DNA of 64,000 nucleotides from Branchiostoma floridae. Its lineage: Eukaryota; Chordata; Leptocardii; Amphioxiformes; Branchiostomatidae. Positions within the stretch are counted from its first letter, which is position 1; each line of letters begins with the position of its first letter. Below the pieces are notes generated by a model. The model was given only the letters and a program-made list of their open reading frames with translations. It was not told where the DNA came from and did no database searches. Shown here in pieces: positions 41,101 through 49,130 of the stretch. The DNA is taken from contig NC_049979.1 of assembly GCF_000003815.2 (NCBI RefSeq), forward strand, positions 14,428,394 through 14,492,393, read 5' to 3'. The position numbers were made by a program, and so were the translations under genes.

Positions 41101-44100
41101 GTATAAAAACATATTTCTGCATCTATTAAATGTTAAACATGTCAACACTATTCTGTACACTTCTACTGAGGTAATCAGAGCAAAATACTACAGAAAAATT
41201 AGTTCTGTGTATCAGTTTTGTTGTGGAGTACGATCTGAAACCTCCATAGCAACGGCCTTAGCAACGGCCTTAGCAACGATATTGTCACTTGCAAGCTGGC
41301 AGATGTGTCATCCTTCACACATTTATATCTCCGGAATGCATGGACGGATTTATACCATTCAAAGTTTGCTATGCAGCGAATGGTATGCACAGTAAGTCTA
41401 AATCATCAGGCAAGGCCCCATAGGTAATGTGAAGAAATACACGATATTGGAAAGTAGACTATATATTTTTTATGAGAAAATCTGCAAAAAAATCTGATTT
41501 TAGGACTCATAATTTTCTATCAAAGCTAAATATTAAAAAGGGAAGAATATTTCGGTGGTTGTAGTGACTGGTTCTACCAACCTATGAATTTTTATTTAAA
41601 AATATTGATGTTTGATATTTCTACTCGTTCCTTTCAGCATAGTGTCAATCTGAGAGATCCGTTTGGATGACGTCACTTGGTCACGTGATTACAACAAGAA
41701 AGCTGTACATAAAAGCTTGTTATCATGGATTAAAATAAACTTTGGTTATTGCAGATTAAAAAAATGCATGGTAGCTCTGGTCCCTCTCAGTGGTACAAAT
41801 ATCGTCAATTTCGGGTCCTGGCCCATGGACTATTATGTCCATCCAGTAGATGAATAAATGAGTTGGTATATTGACAACACAATTACAGTCAATCTATACT
41901 TCAAGATCTGATTGGATAACGGTATGCAATAACATGGCATTTGAAAGTGAAGGCCTCTGAAAGTGAAACTTTAAGTGGTTACCTGTAGTGCTCAGTAGCT
42001 TACAGATGTCCTTTATTGTTTCTTTTTATGTTGCCTACCAATTGCCTTTCTACAAATACATGTACTCTCTCTATATAAAGCACACACATTTGTGCAATTT
42101 CTCTAAAATATATTCTATAGAATATTTTTTATTTTTATAAAATATGCTTTCTTTATTCTGTTCCTTTGACCTGCAGCAAGCAGAGCTGGATGCCAGCCTG
42201 CGGTCGGCACGTTTAGCCAGTATGAGCCCCACAGCCTCACCAATCCCCCGCCGGGGTCGAGTCAGGGTTAGTGAGAGTCCACCAACATTACTCAGGTACT
42301 TTTGCACATTCTATACCCTCCAAACCAGAATGTATATTTTACAATTCAGGATTACTTCATCTTTTAGAAAATAAGAAACATCCAGTCATGCAGTTAGTTG
42401 AATAGAAATGAAGTTTTCACAGCTCTTTCAATGTACTTCATTGTCAGCAATAAATCCTACCTATCTCCTATAATGGCATATTTTGTATGTGTTTATAGGG
42501 CAAGTAGCTATAGATCAAGGTCACCCGTGTTATACTCTCGCGCAAGGTCGCCAACCAGGTCACCAAGGTCCAGGTCACCCATCAGGTCCAGGTCAAGATC
42601 CCCAGAGCCAGGTATGATCACACAGTCTGTAAATGTTTGCTCTACACAATATGCACATAATCTGCTGCTAAATGTAGGATTGCTAAAAGATTTCCACAAT
42701 CAGAGCTGAAAACACCCTTCTCTCTAACCTGCAATATTTCAAGTTGTGATTTTCTGTTGTAACTAGTGTATTTTTGTCAGCAGGCAACAAGAAGCCACTG
42801 ACAGATTCCCTTCTATCTCAGAACAGAACGTCCTCTCCTGTTGAGGTATGTGCTCCCCACTACGGGGCAAAATTCTCATGTCTTCTGGACTTCATGCACA
42901 CCTGCAGTTTGGCACAATTATAAAGATAAGATTACTTATAAAATGCCTGAATTTGGAGCCATTTTGGAATGGTAAACAAAGTGGTCAAGAAAATTGTTGT
43001 TTTCCTAAGTCTGACAGATGTCCCTGCCAATAGAATCTGAAATCCATCCTTGTCCAGCTTGTGTTCTGTGCTGGTGAGGCATTGACGTTTGGAGTACACT
43101 CAAGCTTAACAAGGATGGATTTCAGGTTGATTTGGTAGGAACGTCTTCTTGATGAGCCCAATTTTCCTGACTTGAATGTAGATGTAGATGTGGTGTTCAT
43201 GTACATCTATTGTTGGGAGATATAATGTGCAAGTTAACAGTGACCAAAACAAGAGATGAGAGACAGATATATACTGGCATCTCATGTCACAAATAGAACA
43301 GGATGCTAGAATGACCAAAAGATGAGTCAATATGTGTGGACTGGGTTTAGAATTATGAGTTACAAAATCATTACTTTCTGCATTTTTTGCTTGCCATGTC
43401 AGTTTTTGTGAGTGGATTGTAGATGAGTAGTTTGTGCTGTGCTGCTGTGTACTTTTTACCTATTAAGCCTTTCTCTTCTTGATCAGATCTGTACTTACCG
43501 TAACTAGGTCAGCAACACCATCCTGACAAATCCCGTCATTATTACATAAAGGAATCTTATTTCAAGCTGTTAGAGGCATTGATTTCTACTATCTTTCACC
43601 CACAGCTGTGGAGAGGTGTTTTTGTCTAATTCTGAGAAAACGAGCTCCATCGTAAAAGTAAAAGCTGTCACTATTGTTTTGTTGGTATATTACAAAATCA
43701 ATGAGTTTTCTCCCTTGTTGATAGAATGCCTTGTGGACAGCTTTATTGGTGCCAATTTTGATTGATAGACTACTACAGATTATAGCTTAGATGTAGACTA
43801 GGAAACAGTCATTGGGCACTTTTAAATATGCTGGGAGTAAGATTTCCAAGTCATCTGATGGAATAGAAGTAGCTGCTTATATCCGTGTGCATGTGCATGA
43901 AAAAGTATTGGGTTGCACTGAAGCACAGTTACACTGGCTGGTCAATACAGGTAAAGACATAACTCTGTGTTACACTCATTCTGTAGCCAGGGCAAGTTTG
44001 GTGCTTGTTAAAGTTGCAGTCCTTAAATGGCTGCTCAGTACCTGTTGATCAAGCTAATGTTCCTCACCCTGGCCTTTCTTTTATAGGTACTACATAACAA

Positions 44101-44110
44101 TGGGAGATGA
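18344..44110 (+). CDS. CEP128: CEP128, centriolar subdistal-appendage coiled-coil protein, about 40 exons
   Basis: In vertebrates CEP128 sits at mother-centriole subdistal appendages with ODF2 and centriolin, anchors microtubules and tunes ciliary TGF-beta/BMP signalling. I could chain 39 GT/AG exons with unbroken phase from 18344 to 42845, plus a short candidate last exon, giving about 1,154 residues (human about 1,094). Landmarks matching human CEP128 in order are DTNRNLRRMDRVLGEY (exon 2), RRRTGSTVRFLDGG (5), VRDLTSDQLRMGEDLEREID (6), QWKLKCRKLEREVD (16), KDIKDLSTQRLELSSQLAEE (22), GREIDTLVDI (29), HSDPQRWLADI (30) and SKLQWLKEEVRLRE (31). Nearly the whole protein is heptad-rich coiled coil except the Arg/Ser N-terminus and the Ser/Arg/Pro C-terminus. 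The C-terminal exon is uncertain. Confidence 0.93.
21001..21271. repeat. Tandem duplication in CEP128 intron 8, unit about 144 bp
   Basis: CTCTTGGGCTGAACCTTGTC begins copies at 21001 and 21145. Copy 2 lacks roughly 17-20 bp near its end. The short ORF through this region repeats a LNLVLYKRNEHVTGLK segment only because the DNA is duplicated. Confidence 0.9.
22855..22924. mobile_element. 70-bp mini-MITE in CEP128 intron 11
   Basis: Terminal inverted repeats CAGGGCTC(A/G)AAATAC at both ends, flanked by the direct repeat AGTGT. It has no coding capacity. The CAGGGCTC termini resemble hAT-type ends, but the short target duplication leaves the family unsure. Confidence 0.6.
23677..28585 (+). CDS. 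CEP128: CEP128 exons 13-24 (central coiled coil)
   Basis: Exons: 23677-23826, 24027-24173, 24761-24879, 25482-25609, 25953-25999, 26155-26202, 26539-26610, 26956-27027, 27362-27421, 27798-27872, 28085-28171, 28526-28585. Most are 48-150 nt and begin in phase 0. The junction at exons 15/16/17 rebuilds EAVRQWKLKCRKLEREVDR and then SVHQIESLRREMDDTL, which align with the human SIRQWKLK and LQQIENLRKELNDVL segments. This supports the unusual 47-nt exon 17. Confidence 0.87.
27603..27735. repeat. Compound (TG)/(CG)/(AG)/(TA) microsatellite
   Basis: A TG run passing into CGCGCG, then GAGAGA, TATATG, TG and finally ATACATATATAT repeats, in CEP128 intron 21. The alternating purine/pyrimidine could favour Z-DNA. 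ORFs across it are artefacts. Confidence 0.9.
28586..30095. other. CEP128 intron 24 with a homeodomain-site-like cluster
   Basis: No exon found. After the MITE at 28.7 kb, the segment of about 29540-29790 is rich in TAAT-core motifs (CTAATTGC, CAATTAGG, AATTAATTGGCAATTAGG, CATTAATTATGG), the arrangement expected of a homeodomain-bound enhancer. This is pattern only and could arise by chance in AT-rich DNA. Confidence 0.3.
28661..28777. mobile_element. 117-bp foldback MITE in CEP128 intron 24
   Basis: Imperfect inverted repeats of about 50 bp: GGTTAGACATCTAGGTAATA at the left end, mirrored to end in ATATCTAACC. A related half-copy lies at 47128-47190 in this window, so it is a dispersed family and not a local hairpin. 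Confidence 0.7.
30096..35887 (+). CDS. CEP128: CEP128 exons 25-36 (C-terminal coiled coil)
   Basis: Exons: 30096-30182, 30802-30899, 31203-31269, 31505-31603, 32891-32968, 33332-33391, 33854-34046, 34289-34338, 34478-34513, 35009-35071, 35624-35667, 35818-35887. The exon 29-31 block encodes LLRQVGREIDTLVDI, HSDPQRWLADI and SKLQWLKEEVRLRE, close to human CEP128. Exon 33 is a 12-codon microexon (GRVSELTHRLEE). Exon 34 is Pro-rich and may be alternatively used. Three transposons sit in introns 28, 30 and 36. Confidence 0.87.
31872..32799. mobile_element. Mariner-like non-autonomous transposon, 0.93 kb, in CEP128 intron 28
   Basis: Terminal inverted repeats of about 130 bp starting CGAGGGTGAGTCAGGAAAGT (left), with the mirrored copy CGACGGTGAGTCAGAAAGT at the right. 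It is flanked by TA dinucleotides, the Tc1/mariner target. Termini of the form CGAGGGTnnnTCA are typical of mariner. No transposase ORF is present, so it would need a partner element to move. Confidence 0.85.
33466..33806. mobile_element. hAT-like MITE, 341 bp, just before CEP128 exon 31
   Basis: Terminal inverted repeats of 16 bp (C(A/C)GGGCTCTAGCCAGC) flanked by a perfect 8-bp target duplication GGCCTCTG at 33458-33465 and 33807-33814, diagnostic of hAT-type insertion. Its right end is only about 40 bp from the exon 31 acceptor. Internal sequence repeats GTCAA/CCGTC motifs but codes for nothing. Confidence 0.88.
37403..38655. mobile_element. Pogo/Tigger-like non-autonomous element nested in the PIF-like element
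   Basis: Ends CAGTCAAACCTGCCC and its inverted copy GGGCAGGTTTGACTG, with TA on each side as target duplication. Subterminal repeats of GGTCG(C/A)T...GAGAAGAG (the GGTGGTCGCTGAGAAGAG type) occur near both ends and again inside. No ORF for a transposase was seen. It is 1.25 kb. Confidence 0.8.
38703..39335 (-). pseudogene. Dead non-LTR retrotransposon (LINE) reverse-transcriptase fragment
   Basis: On the minus strand, 39335-38990 reads NKFQSGFRPAHSTTTTLIHV, then GAVFLDLKKAFDTV (RT motif A region). A frame change leads to WSYLDDRKQTTVG and GVPQGSVLGPLLFILYIND (motif B). The sequence then jumps to a C-terminal piece (RRKFRYRGVCQWNHLPMTLK, 38850-38703). The FADD catalytic motif is deleted, frames shift and no start remains, so it cannot be active. 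The motif set fits Jockey/CR1-type LINEs. Confidence 0.88.
42177..42845 (+). CDS. CEP128: CEP128 exons 37-39 (Ser/Arg/Pro-rich tail)
   Basis: Exons: 42177-42295, 42499-42611, 42784-42845. Exon 37 follows the 5.9-kb transposon in intron 36 and reads QAELDASLRSARLASMSPTA. Exon 38 is an RS-type repeat (SYRSRSPVLYSRARSPTRSP) with repeated AGGTC(A/C) units. Exon 39 reads NKKPLTDSLLSQNRTSSPVE. The phases 2/1, 1/2 and 0 link them. The tail is not obviously conserved with vertebrates, so assignment rests on phase, spacing and coding character. Confidence 0.75.
43034..43128. other. Near-perfect 28-bp stem hairpin (miRNA-like or foldback)
   Basis: The arms are 43034-43061 (AATCTGAAATCCATCCTTGT...) and 43101-43128 (...ACAAGGATGGATTTCAGGTT), separated by 39 nt. 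Only 3 of 28 positions are mismatched. The total of about 95 nt has pre-miRNA dimensions. It lies in the 3' part of CEP128, on the sense strand. Confidence 0.5.
44087..44110 (+). CDS. CEP128: Candidate CEP128 terminal coding exon
   Basis: A strong acceptor (TTCCTCACCCTGGCCTTTC then TTTTATAG) is followed in the required phase 0 by VLHNNGR and a TGA. The roughly 1.4 kb after it has no further coding signal and could be 3' UTR. The alternative end is a 32-codon exon at 45905-46000 (TLGADLQKMLSKVPSIGEYA), also phase 0, but it lies inside a small inverted-repeat element. Without transcripts the choice is open. Confidence 0.4.
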   Translation, partial: VLHNNGR

Positions 44111-45830
44111 CGGTGACTAGTGCTGCTGTAGGACTTGTCTCTGCATTCAAGGACATTCATAGGAGTTTTATGAAGTGGAGGATGAAAACTGATTTTTTTA
44201 TGGTTCCTGCTGTTGCCACAGAGATAAAACACTGTCAAGCATGTGGATTTGCCACATATCACCTTGAGCAGTTGTTGATCCAAGAAAAAAATTGTTGTAT
44301 TGTATATTTTTGTTAGAAGGAGAAATTGTACAATGGACAAAATTTTATTTTAGAGTGTCTTGAAATTGATTTGAACACTGATAAGGCTTGACATTGTGGT
44401 ACTTCCTATTTCCCATTGGAGTCTTGGACCAACATATCTCTTTCTCTTCCAGCTACAAACAGGAACAAGAAATTATTTTCTAGTCTATTGAAACATTTAG
44501 TATTACATCAAAACACAAATTAGTATTTTCTCCTAAGGTTAAGTATTAGTGTGTAAAATATGTTTTATATTGCCACCTGAGCATTTTGTGATGGGGTCAA
44601 GACAATGTTACTTTCACATGTCCCATGAATGACAGGCACTTCTGAACAGACACCTACAGTGAGTAATGCAAAACAAGAGATGGTGTGCCCAGAGTTGTCA
44701 TTACACCAGGCAGGGTACCTGAAGAAACTGCCATGCTGCTAGAGTTGTAGAAACCCTTTTGTTCAAGTCATGACACAACTTATTGAATGTGATCTTTCTC
44801 AGAATCACATTTTGAGAAACTCTAAGATCAAGATTTGCAGCAATATTTAGTTGCTGATAAGAAGAGAGTGTAACTTATTTTGTAAAACTGTTGTGTAAGT
44901 ACATGTATGCTGTTATGTTGTGCCATCATATTGGTATAGTACTTCAGGGCCCAATGCTTAGTCTATGACTGTACTGGTGTGCCATTGTTGAATGATTTTT
45001 TATCAGTGTTGTATATTCCAAAGTCTGTTATGTAGGTCCAGTAATTGTGTGCCAAAGAACGTTTTGTACATCTTTGTGTTCCATTTGTATACATCATCAG
45101 TGTTTCATTGTGTATATCTATGATCTATATGCCACCATTATGTGGCTGTCAATACTGTGTGTCAAAGGGTGCTGTTTCACTAGAAGTGATAACTAGGGTT
45201 TGTGGTTTTATACTAGTATGTTTTATTTCTTTATCAGCACAGACTGACAACACAATCAATTCTTATTTTGTGTGACAGAGTTAACAGTAGATTTTACCTG
45301 ATCCATGTCTTATATATGGACTGTGACTGTATTTATTCTAGAGAAGGCGATGTTAAAGTCAGTCTATGCAGTAGGCTATGTTATTTTGTTAGTGTATGCT
45401 GTGTCTTTCCTTTTCTGCCTCACATACATGAAATATTTCTGAGTAACTGACATTATTTAAACCTGTTGTACATGGCCATTCAGAATATAAACCAGATGAT
45501 TAAACAAGCCTCTTTACTTGGAAACCATGAAATGAACTAGCATAGCCTTCGTGGACATGATGTGGGATGATTTTGTGGAAAATCTTTGTCTTACTAATGG
45601 TGATTTCTCACTGGACTGCGGTACAGTGGCAGTATGTTGGAATCTGTATACTGCAGCACCTTTGTGCTTTTGTTACCAATTTTCCGTTGGGGTCACACTG
45701 ACGTTTGCGTTTCATTCCCCTTATGAGCGGATTGTTGGAAATCGCAACATTGTCATAGATTTAAAAATATATATATAAACGCAAAACATCAAACAGCGAT
45801 TTGCAATGATAAAAGGATATTCAGTGTAAA

Positions 45831-46167
45831 GTAGAGTGGAACCAAGCTACCAACATCTATACCAAGGCTCATCTTGCTGTTTGGTGTCTTATTGTGATGT
45901 ACAGGGCACTCTTGGAGCTGACCTCCAGAAGATGCTCAGCAAGGTTCCGTCCATTGGGGAATATGCAACTGTAGCGTGGAGTCATTTCTCAAGCTACTGA
46001 TTTTTCGCAGGCTCGTTTTGCTTTTTGGTGTCTTCAAGAACATTAAAAGGCTGTATTTAATCTCCTTGATCCCTTCTTGTTTCATGTAAGTACAGGACCA
46101 ATCTCGGTAGATCTTAACGACTGAGGTACGAAAGATGTCGGTAGCTTGCGGAATGAGTCCACTCTAC
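45831..46167. mobile_element. Small inverted-repeat element (337 bp)
   Basis: Ends GTAGAGTGGA...AAGCTACC(A/G)ACATCT in inverted orientation. Near-identical ATAAAAGGAT(A/G)TTCA lies just outside each end, in direct orientation. Inside are two direct copies of a CTC(A/G)T(C/T)TTGCT(G/T)TTTGGTGTCTT unit and the alternative CEP128 terminal exon at 45905-46000. Confidence 0.55.
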
Positions 46168-46890
46168 ACGATAAAAGGATGTTCACTTATGATAGTTGGC
46201 ACAGCATAGGTAACAATACTAACATTGTGTGGTGTACGTCTTATCTTAAAAGTCTTCTGCAGTAACAGAAATGACCCAAACGAATGGACACGAACCATAT
46301 GCAGATTTCGTGAACCAGATTTCACTTTATCTTATGTTTTATAATATGCATGTGTAATGAAATATGTTAATAGATCTATCAGAACTAACCTCGAAACTGA
46401 CATCTTACTTTTTACAAAATCAATGCAGCCTCATGACGACACATCTGCGTTTAGTTCGTACTCCTTGGTGTCCATTGGCTCCCATTAAGTCGGTACGTTG
46501 GCGGCATTTGGCCACTTGCCTTGTTTTAACTTTTGTTTCAAACAATCACCATTTCCAGCGGTACATTAACGTTTGTTTGGCGCCTGAATTTACCATTAAA
46601 TGGATAACTACATCGATAAAGGAAACAGGAGCCAATCGTCAGCTTTTTAACTGTTTATTATGGATTAAGTTTGGATGACAATAATAGTGAGACGGCCATG
46701 CAGTAACTAATATTTCTAGATTTCATGGTTTAAACTAATAAAACAAGCTAAACACATTGCAGCATCTCTTACTGGAACTCACCGAGTTCTCTTCATCTAC
46801 AGCCCAAACGTGCAATAAGTGTAACGGATAGTAACGTTAACATTTCCGATTTACCAAGACCTTGTAGCCCATTTCTAGGGGAGAAACGCA
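46168..46890. other. Intergenic stretch between CEP128 and the six-cysteine genes
   Basis: No supported exon. Short random ORFs only, plus a plus-strand AATAAA near 46.74 kb with no assigned gene. Confidence 0.5.
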
Positions 46891-46896
46891 TTTATT
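46891..46896 (-). terminator. Poly(A) signal of six-cysteine gene A
   Basis: AATAAA on the minus strand, 70 bases past the stop codon of gene A. The spacing is right for a compact 3' UTR. Confidence 0.6.
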
Positions 46897-46965
46897 TAAG
46901 CAAATTGACTTTAAACAAAGCTCGATTGTATATGTGATGTTGTCATCGGCCGTCGACGATCCGCC

Positions 46966-47899
46966 TCAAGGTTCAACGAAGTTAGTGCAGAAGGCGTCAA
47001 TCCCATTTCCATTGAAGTTGTAAGGGGTGTTTGCACACGCCAGTTTGCACGCAAGTCCGTTCCACTTGGAAGTCTGTTCATCGTGAAAGAAGAATCAAAA
47101 TCAGACTAGCAACTAGCTTTCGATTACGTTAGATATCCAGGTAACAAGATACGCAAAAAGCAGTTACTCAAGCAACTGGATATGGTGTTGGATTTTGATT
47201 AGTTGCCGTGCTCCTTAATTGCATCGTTAAAAGACAAAGCGTCGCATTTGCTTGTACGTGTATATTCCATTGCCAGCGGCAAGCGATGGTAATCTCCAAG
47301 CTGATATTGGGATGGGAACTTAACGTTTTCTACCTGCCCAGATGTTTTTTTCTGACAGAAAATGTTTTTACACGAGTTAGACCTCGGTATCGTGGGAAAT
47401 CCAATTACACAGACTCCGTGTTGCATAGAAATGGCTCGATCGCCTGCCTGATCAGCTGCCTACACGTCTTTCTACATTATTCAGTCACTCTACAGGTGCA
47501 CCACAGGATAAGGCGGACAGAAAAAGACTTCCGAAACACCAGGGGAAAAAAAACAGGAAAATAAACTTGCGGATATGCAGGCTTTTCATTTGACGTCATA
47601 TGCGCCATTAAGGATTACAGTCTATGCCTGTGAAACAATTAATCCAATAATGGGCTATGATAATCCAAACATTGACACCCGGGGATTCAACTTATATTCA
47701 CTATAACGTCCGTGAAAAGCCTGTATATCTGCTTGAAGATCACTAGTTGACAACCTACCTCGAACATCTGACTGCACCCCAGACACTTCATCAGACATTC
47801 AAACTCGGTGTCCACCCTGCCGGACGACACAACACACACCATGGCCAGGAGACACAGCACTATGGACGGGGACAGGCGGCCAGACATCTTGTACAGCAT
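46966..47899 (-). CDS. Six-Cys secreted protein A, opioid-precursor-domain-like (82 aa)
   Basis: Two coding exons, 47899-47759 (47 codons) and 47073-46966 (36 codons with stop), joined in phase 0 (TTCGAG|GTAGGT ... GATGAACAG|ACT). Exon 1 encodes a signal peptide (hydrophobic SIVLCLLAMVCVVSS), then ECLMKCLGCSQMFE. Exon 2 encodes TSKWNGLACKLACANTPYNF, and the sixth Cys in DAFCTNFVEP, then stop. Mature cysteines are spaced C-x3-C-x2-C-x13-C-x3-C-x15-C, the order seen at the start of vertebrate proenkephalin, prodynorphin and pronociceptin. No dibasic-flanked peptide follows. A leader exon and TATA promoter lie upstream (48983-49130). Function is unknown; a secreted signal or opioid-fold relative is an inference. 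A second start at Met5 is possible. Confidence 0.72.
47128..47190. mobile_element. Half-copy of the 28.7-kb MITE family
   Basis: GTTAGATATCCAGGTAACAA...GTTACTCAAGCAACTGGATATG matches the left arm of the 28661-28777 element at about 75-80% by eye. It lies in the intron of gene A, about 55 bp upstream of its exon 2 acceptor. Confidence 0.6.
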
Positions 47900-48982
47900 A
47901 CTTCTCTCTGTGTTGTCTAGTGCAACATGTTAAACAAATATACCTTAGTGGACTGGGCACTTCTGAGAAACTTTGCCGTTGTCTCACAGGTTTAAGAAAA
48001 GTATGGCTTTACACTCACGGTATTTCTTCGGGCTTTTGTCATTGACTTCAATTCAAAATTCATTCAACGGAATCGTATTTTTTCTGATTCCACTGTAAGG
48101 AGATGATTTATTCCAAAAACATTGTGTATAAATCTACCAAAAATAACGGGGAAAGAAGGCGCGATGTAGCCCCCAAAACTGTTAGGAAAGTTCCAGACCA
48201 TGCATTCATGCCCGAGGACGAAGCCTCTGTGCTACACTGCAGGCTGTGCACCTTCGTCTGATTACTTACTGAGTCCTGCCGTAAATTGCTTTATTACAGC
48301 AGCTCCAGTTGGTCCATAAACATGCCCCATACAACATGTATCTCTTGACGGCAAGAACAGATATGGAGGACGATGAACGGGTCCAGATTATACTGGCCCA
48401 CAAAGAAACCTAAACAATCATGTACATATAATGTAGAGCTCAAAATTGTCAAAATGTATCCATCGACTAGTGGAGGCCTTACGAAATCGATACCAAAGAA
48501 AAGCATGCCACCAATAGTCCTTATAGTGTCACATCTGTTTTCATTGACTGCAAAAAACGGTCTAACGTGTTTGTAATACGAATCTGAAGTGCCTTTGGTT
48601 TATCATAACGTGCAAGTTTCCTGACATCACTGACCCACAGTGGATCTCCTGCTATGTACATGTGGGCCCGCGATAAAAGCAGTTAAGCTGCGACCGTTGC
48701 GTTTTGATCAATGGAAATGGTAAAAAGACATGTTTGCACATGTTAAAGCAGCACCGGGAATGAAGTCCAGCCTTGACCGATCTAGTCTGGACTAAAGTGA
48801 ACAAGACCAGACTCCAGGCTACACCGGCAACGCACATCCAGAGATCGATCCTATTCGTGAAAATGACTTTGACATTTGACATGACCTTATGACGTTCCAC
48901 TATCCGACAAAACTCTTTATGAAGAGACGTTTGATGTACTAAATGATGTGCCTACACTAGCAACACAGCCAGCACTGCTTAC

Positions 48983-49060
48983 CTTTGTCAGGAGGTGTGC
49001 GGGTAGCGCGGTGTGATGACTGAAGGTTAAACCTCGTCACGGCACGAAAACCACTGATGA
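48983..49060 (-). other. Non-coding leader exon of six-Cys gene A
   Basis: About 30 bases downstream of the TATA box the minus strand runs to a strong donor GACAAAG|GTAAGCAG at 48983. The leader would splice over about 1.07 kb to an acceptor TTGCACTAG near 47917, 17 bases before the Met codon. The exact start is estimated from the TATA position. Confidence 0.55.
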
Positions 49061-49087
49061 TCTGTTCTACACAGGAGCGCCCCGGAA

Positions 49088-49130
49088 CTTTATAGAGGTG
49101 ACGTACCACCAGATACCCTCCGGGCACGTG
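49088..49130 (-). promoter_or_regulatory. Core promoter of six-Cys gene A (TATA, CRE half-site, E-box)
   Basis: On the minus strand CTATAAAG (49095-49088) is preceded within 10 bp by an ACGTCA CRE half-site (49104-49099) and further up by CACGTG (49125-49130). A TATA-driven, CRE-linked promoter suits a regulated, cell-type-specific secretory gene. Confidence 0.55.

Larger units (their letters stand above)
35898..41832. mobile_element. PIF/Harbinger-like long-TIR element, 5.9 kb, in CEP128 intron 36
   Basis: Ends are inverted copies starting TAGTCCATGGGCCAGGAC. Inverted similarity continues for at least 400 bp, including a conserved CACGTGACCAA(A/G)TGACGTCAT block. Both ends are flanked by TTA, the 3-bp target of PIF/Harbinger elements. 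It begins 10 bp after exon 36. I see no transposase. The interior is a composite of a nested pogo-like element, a dead LINE and internal duplications (for example 36641-36895, a repeated ACCAAATGACCTGAAATT unit). Such long repeats could form a large foldback. Confidence 0.8.

Noticed and set aside
48652..48900. Third six-Cys paralogue (minus strand, hydrophobic stretch followed by RCCFNMCKHVF)
   Set aside because: The cysteine order lacks C-x3-C-x2-C, there is no matching donor after it, and it lies inside gene A's leader intron.
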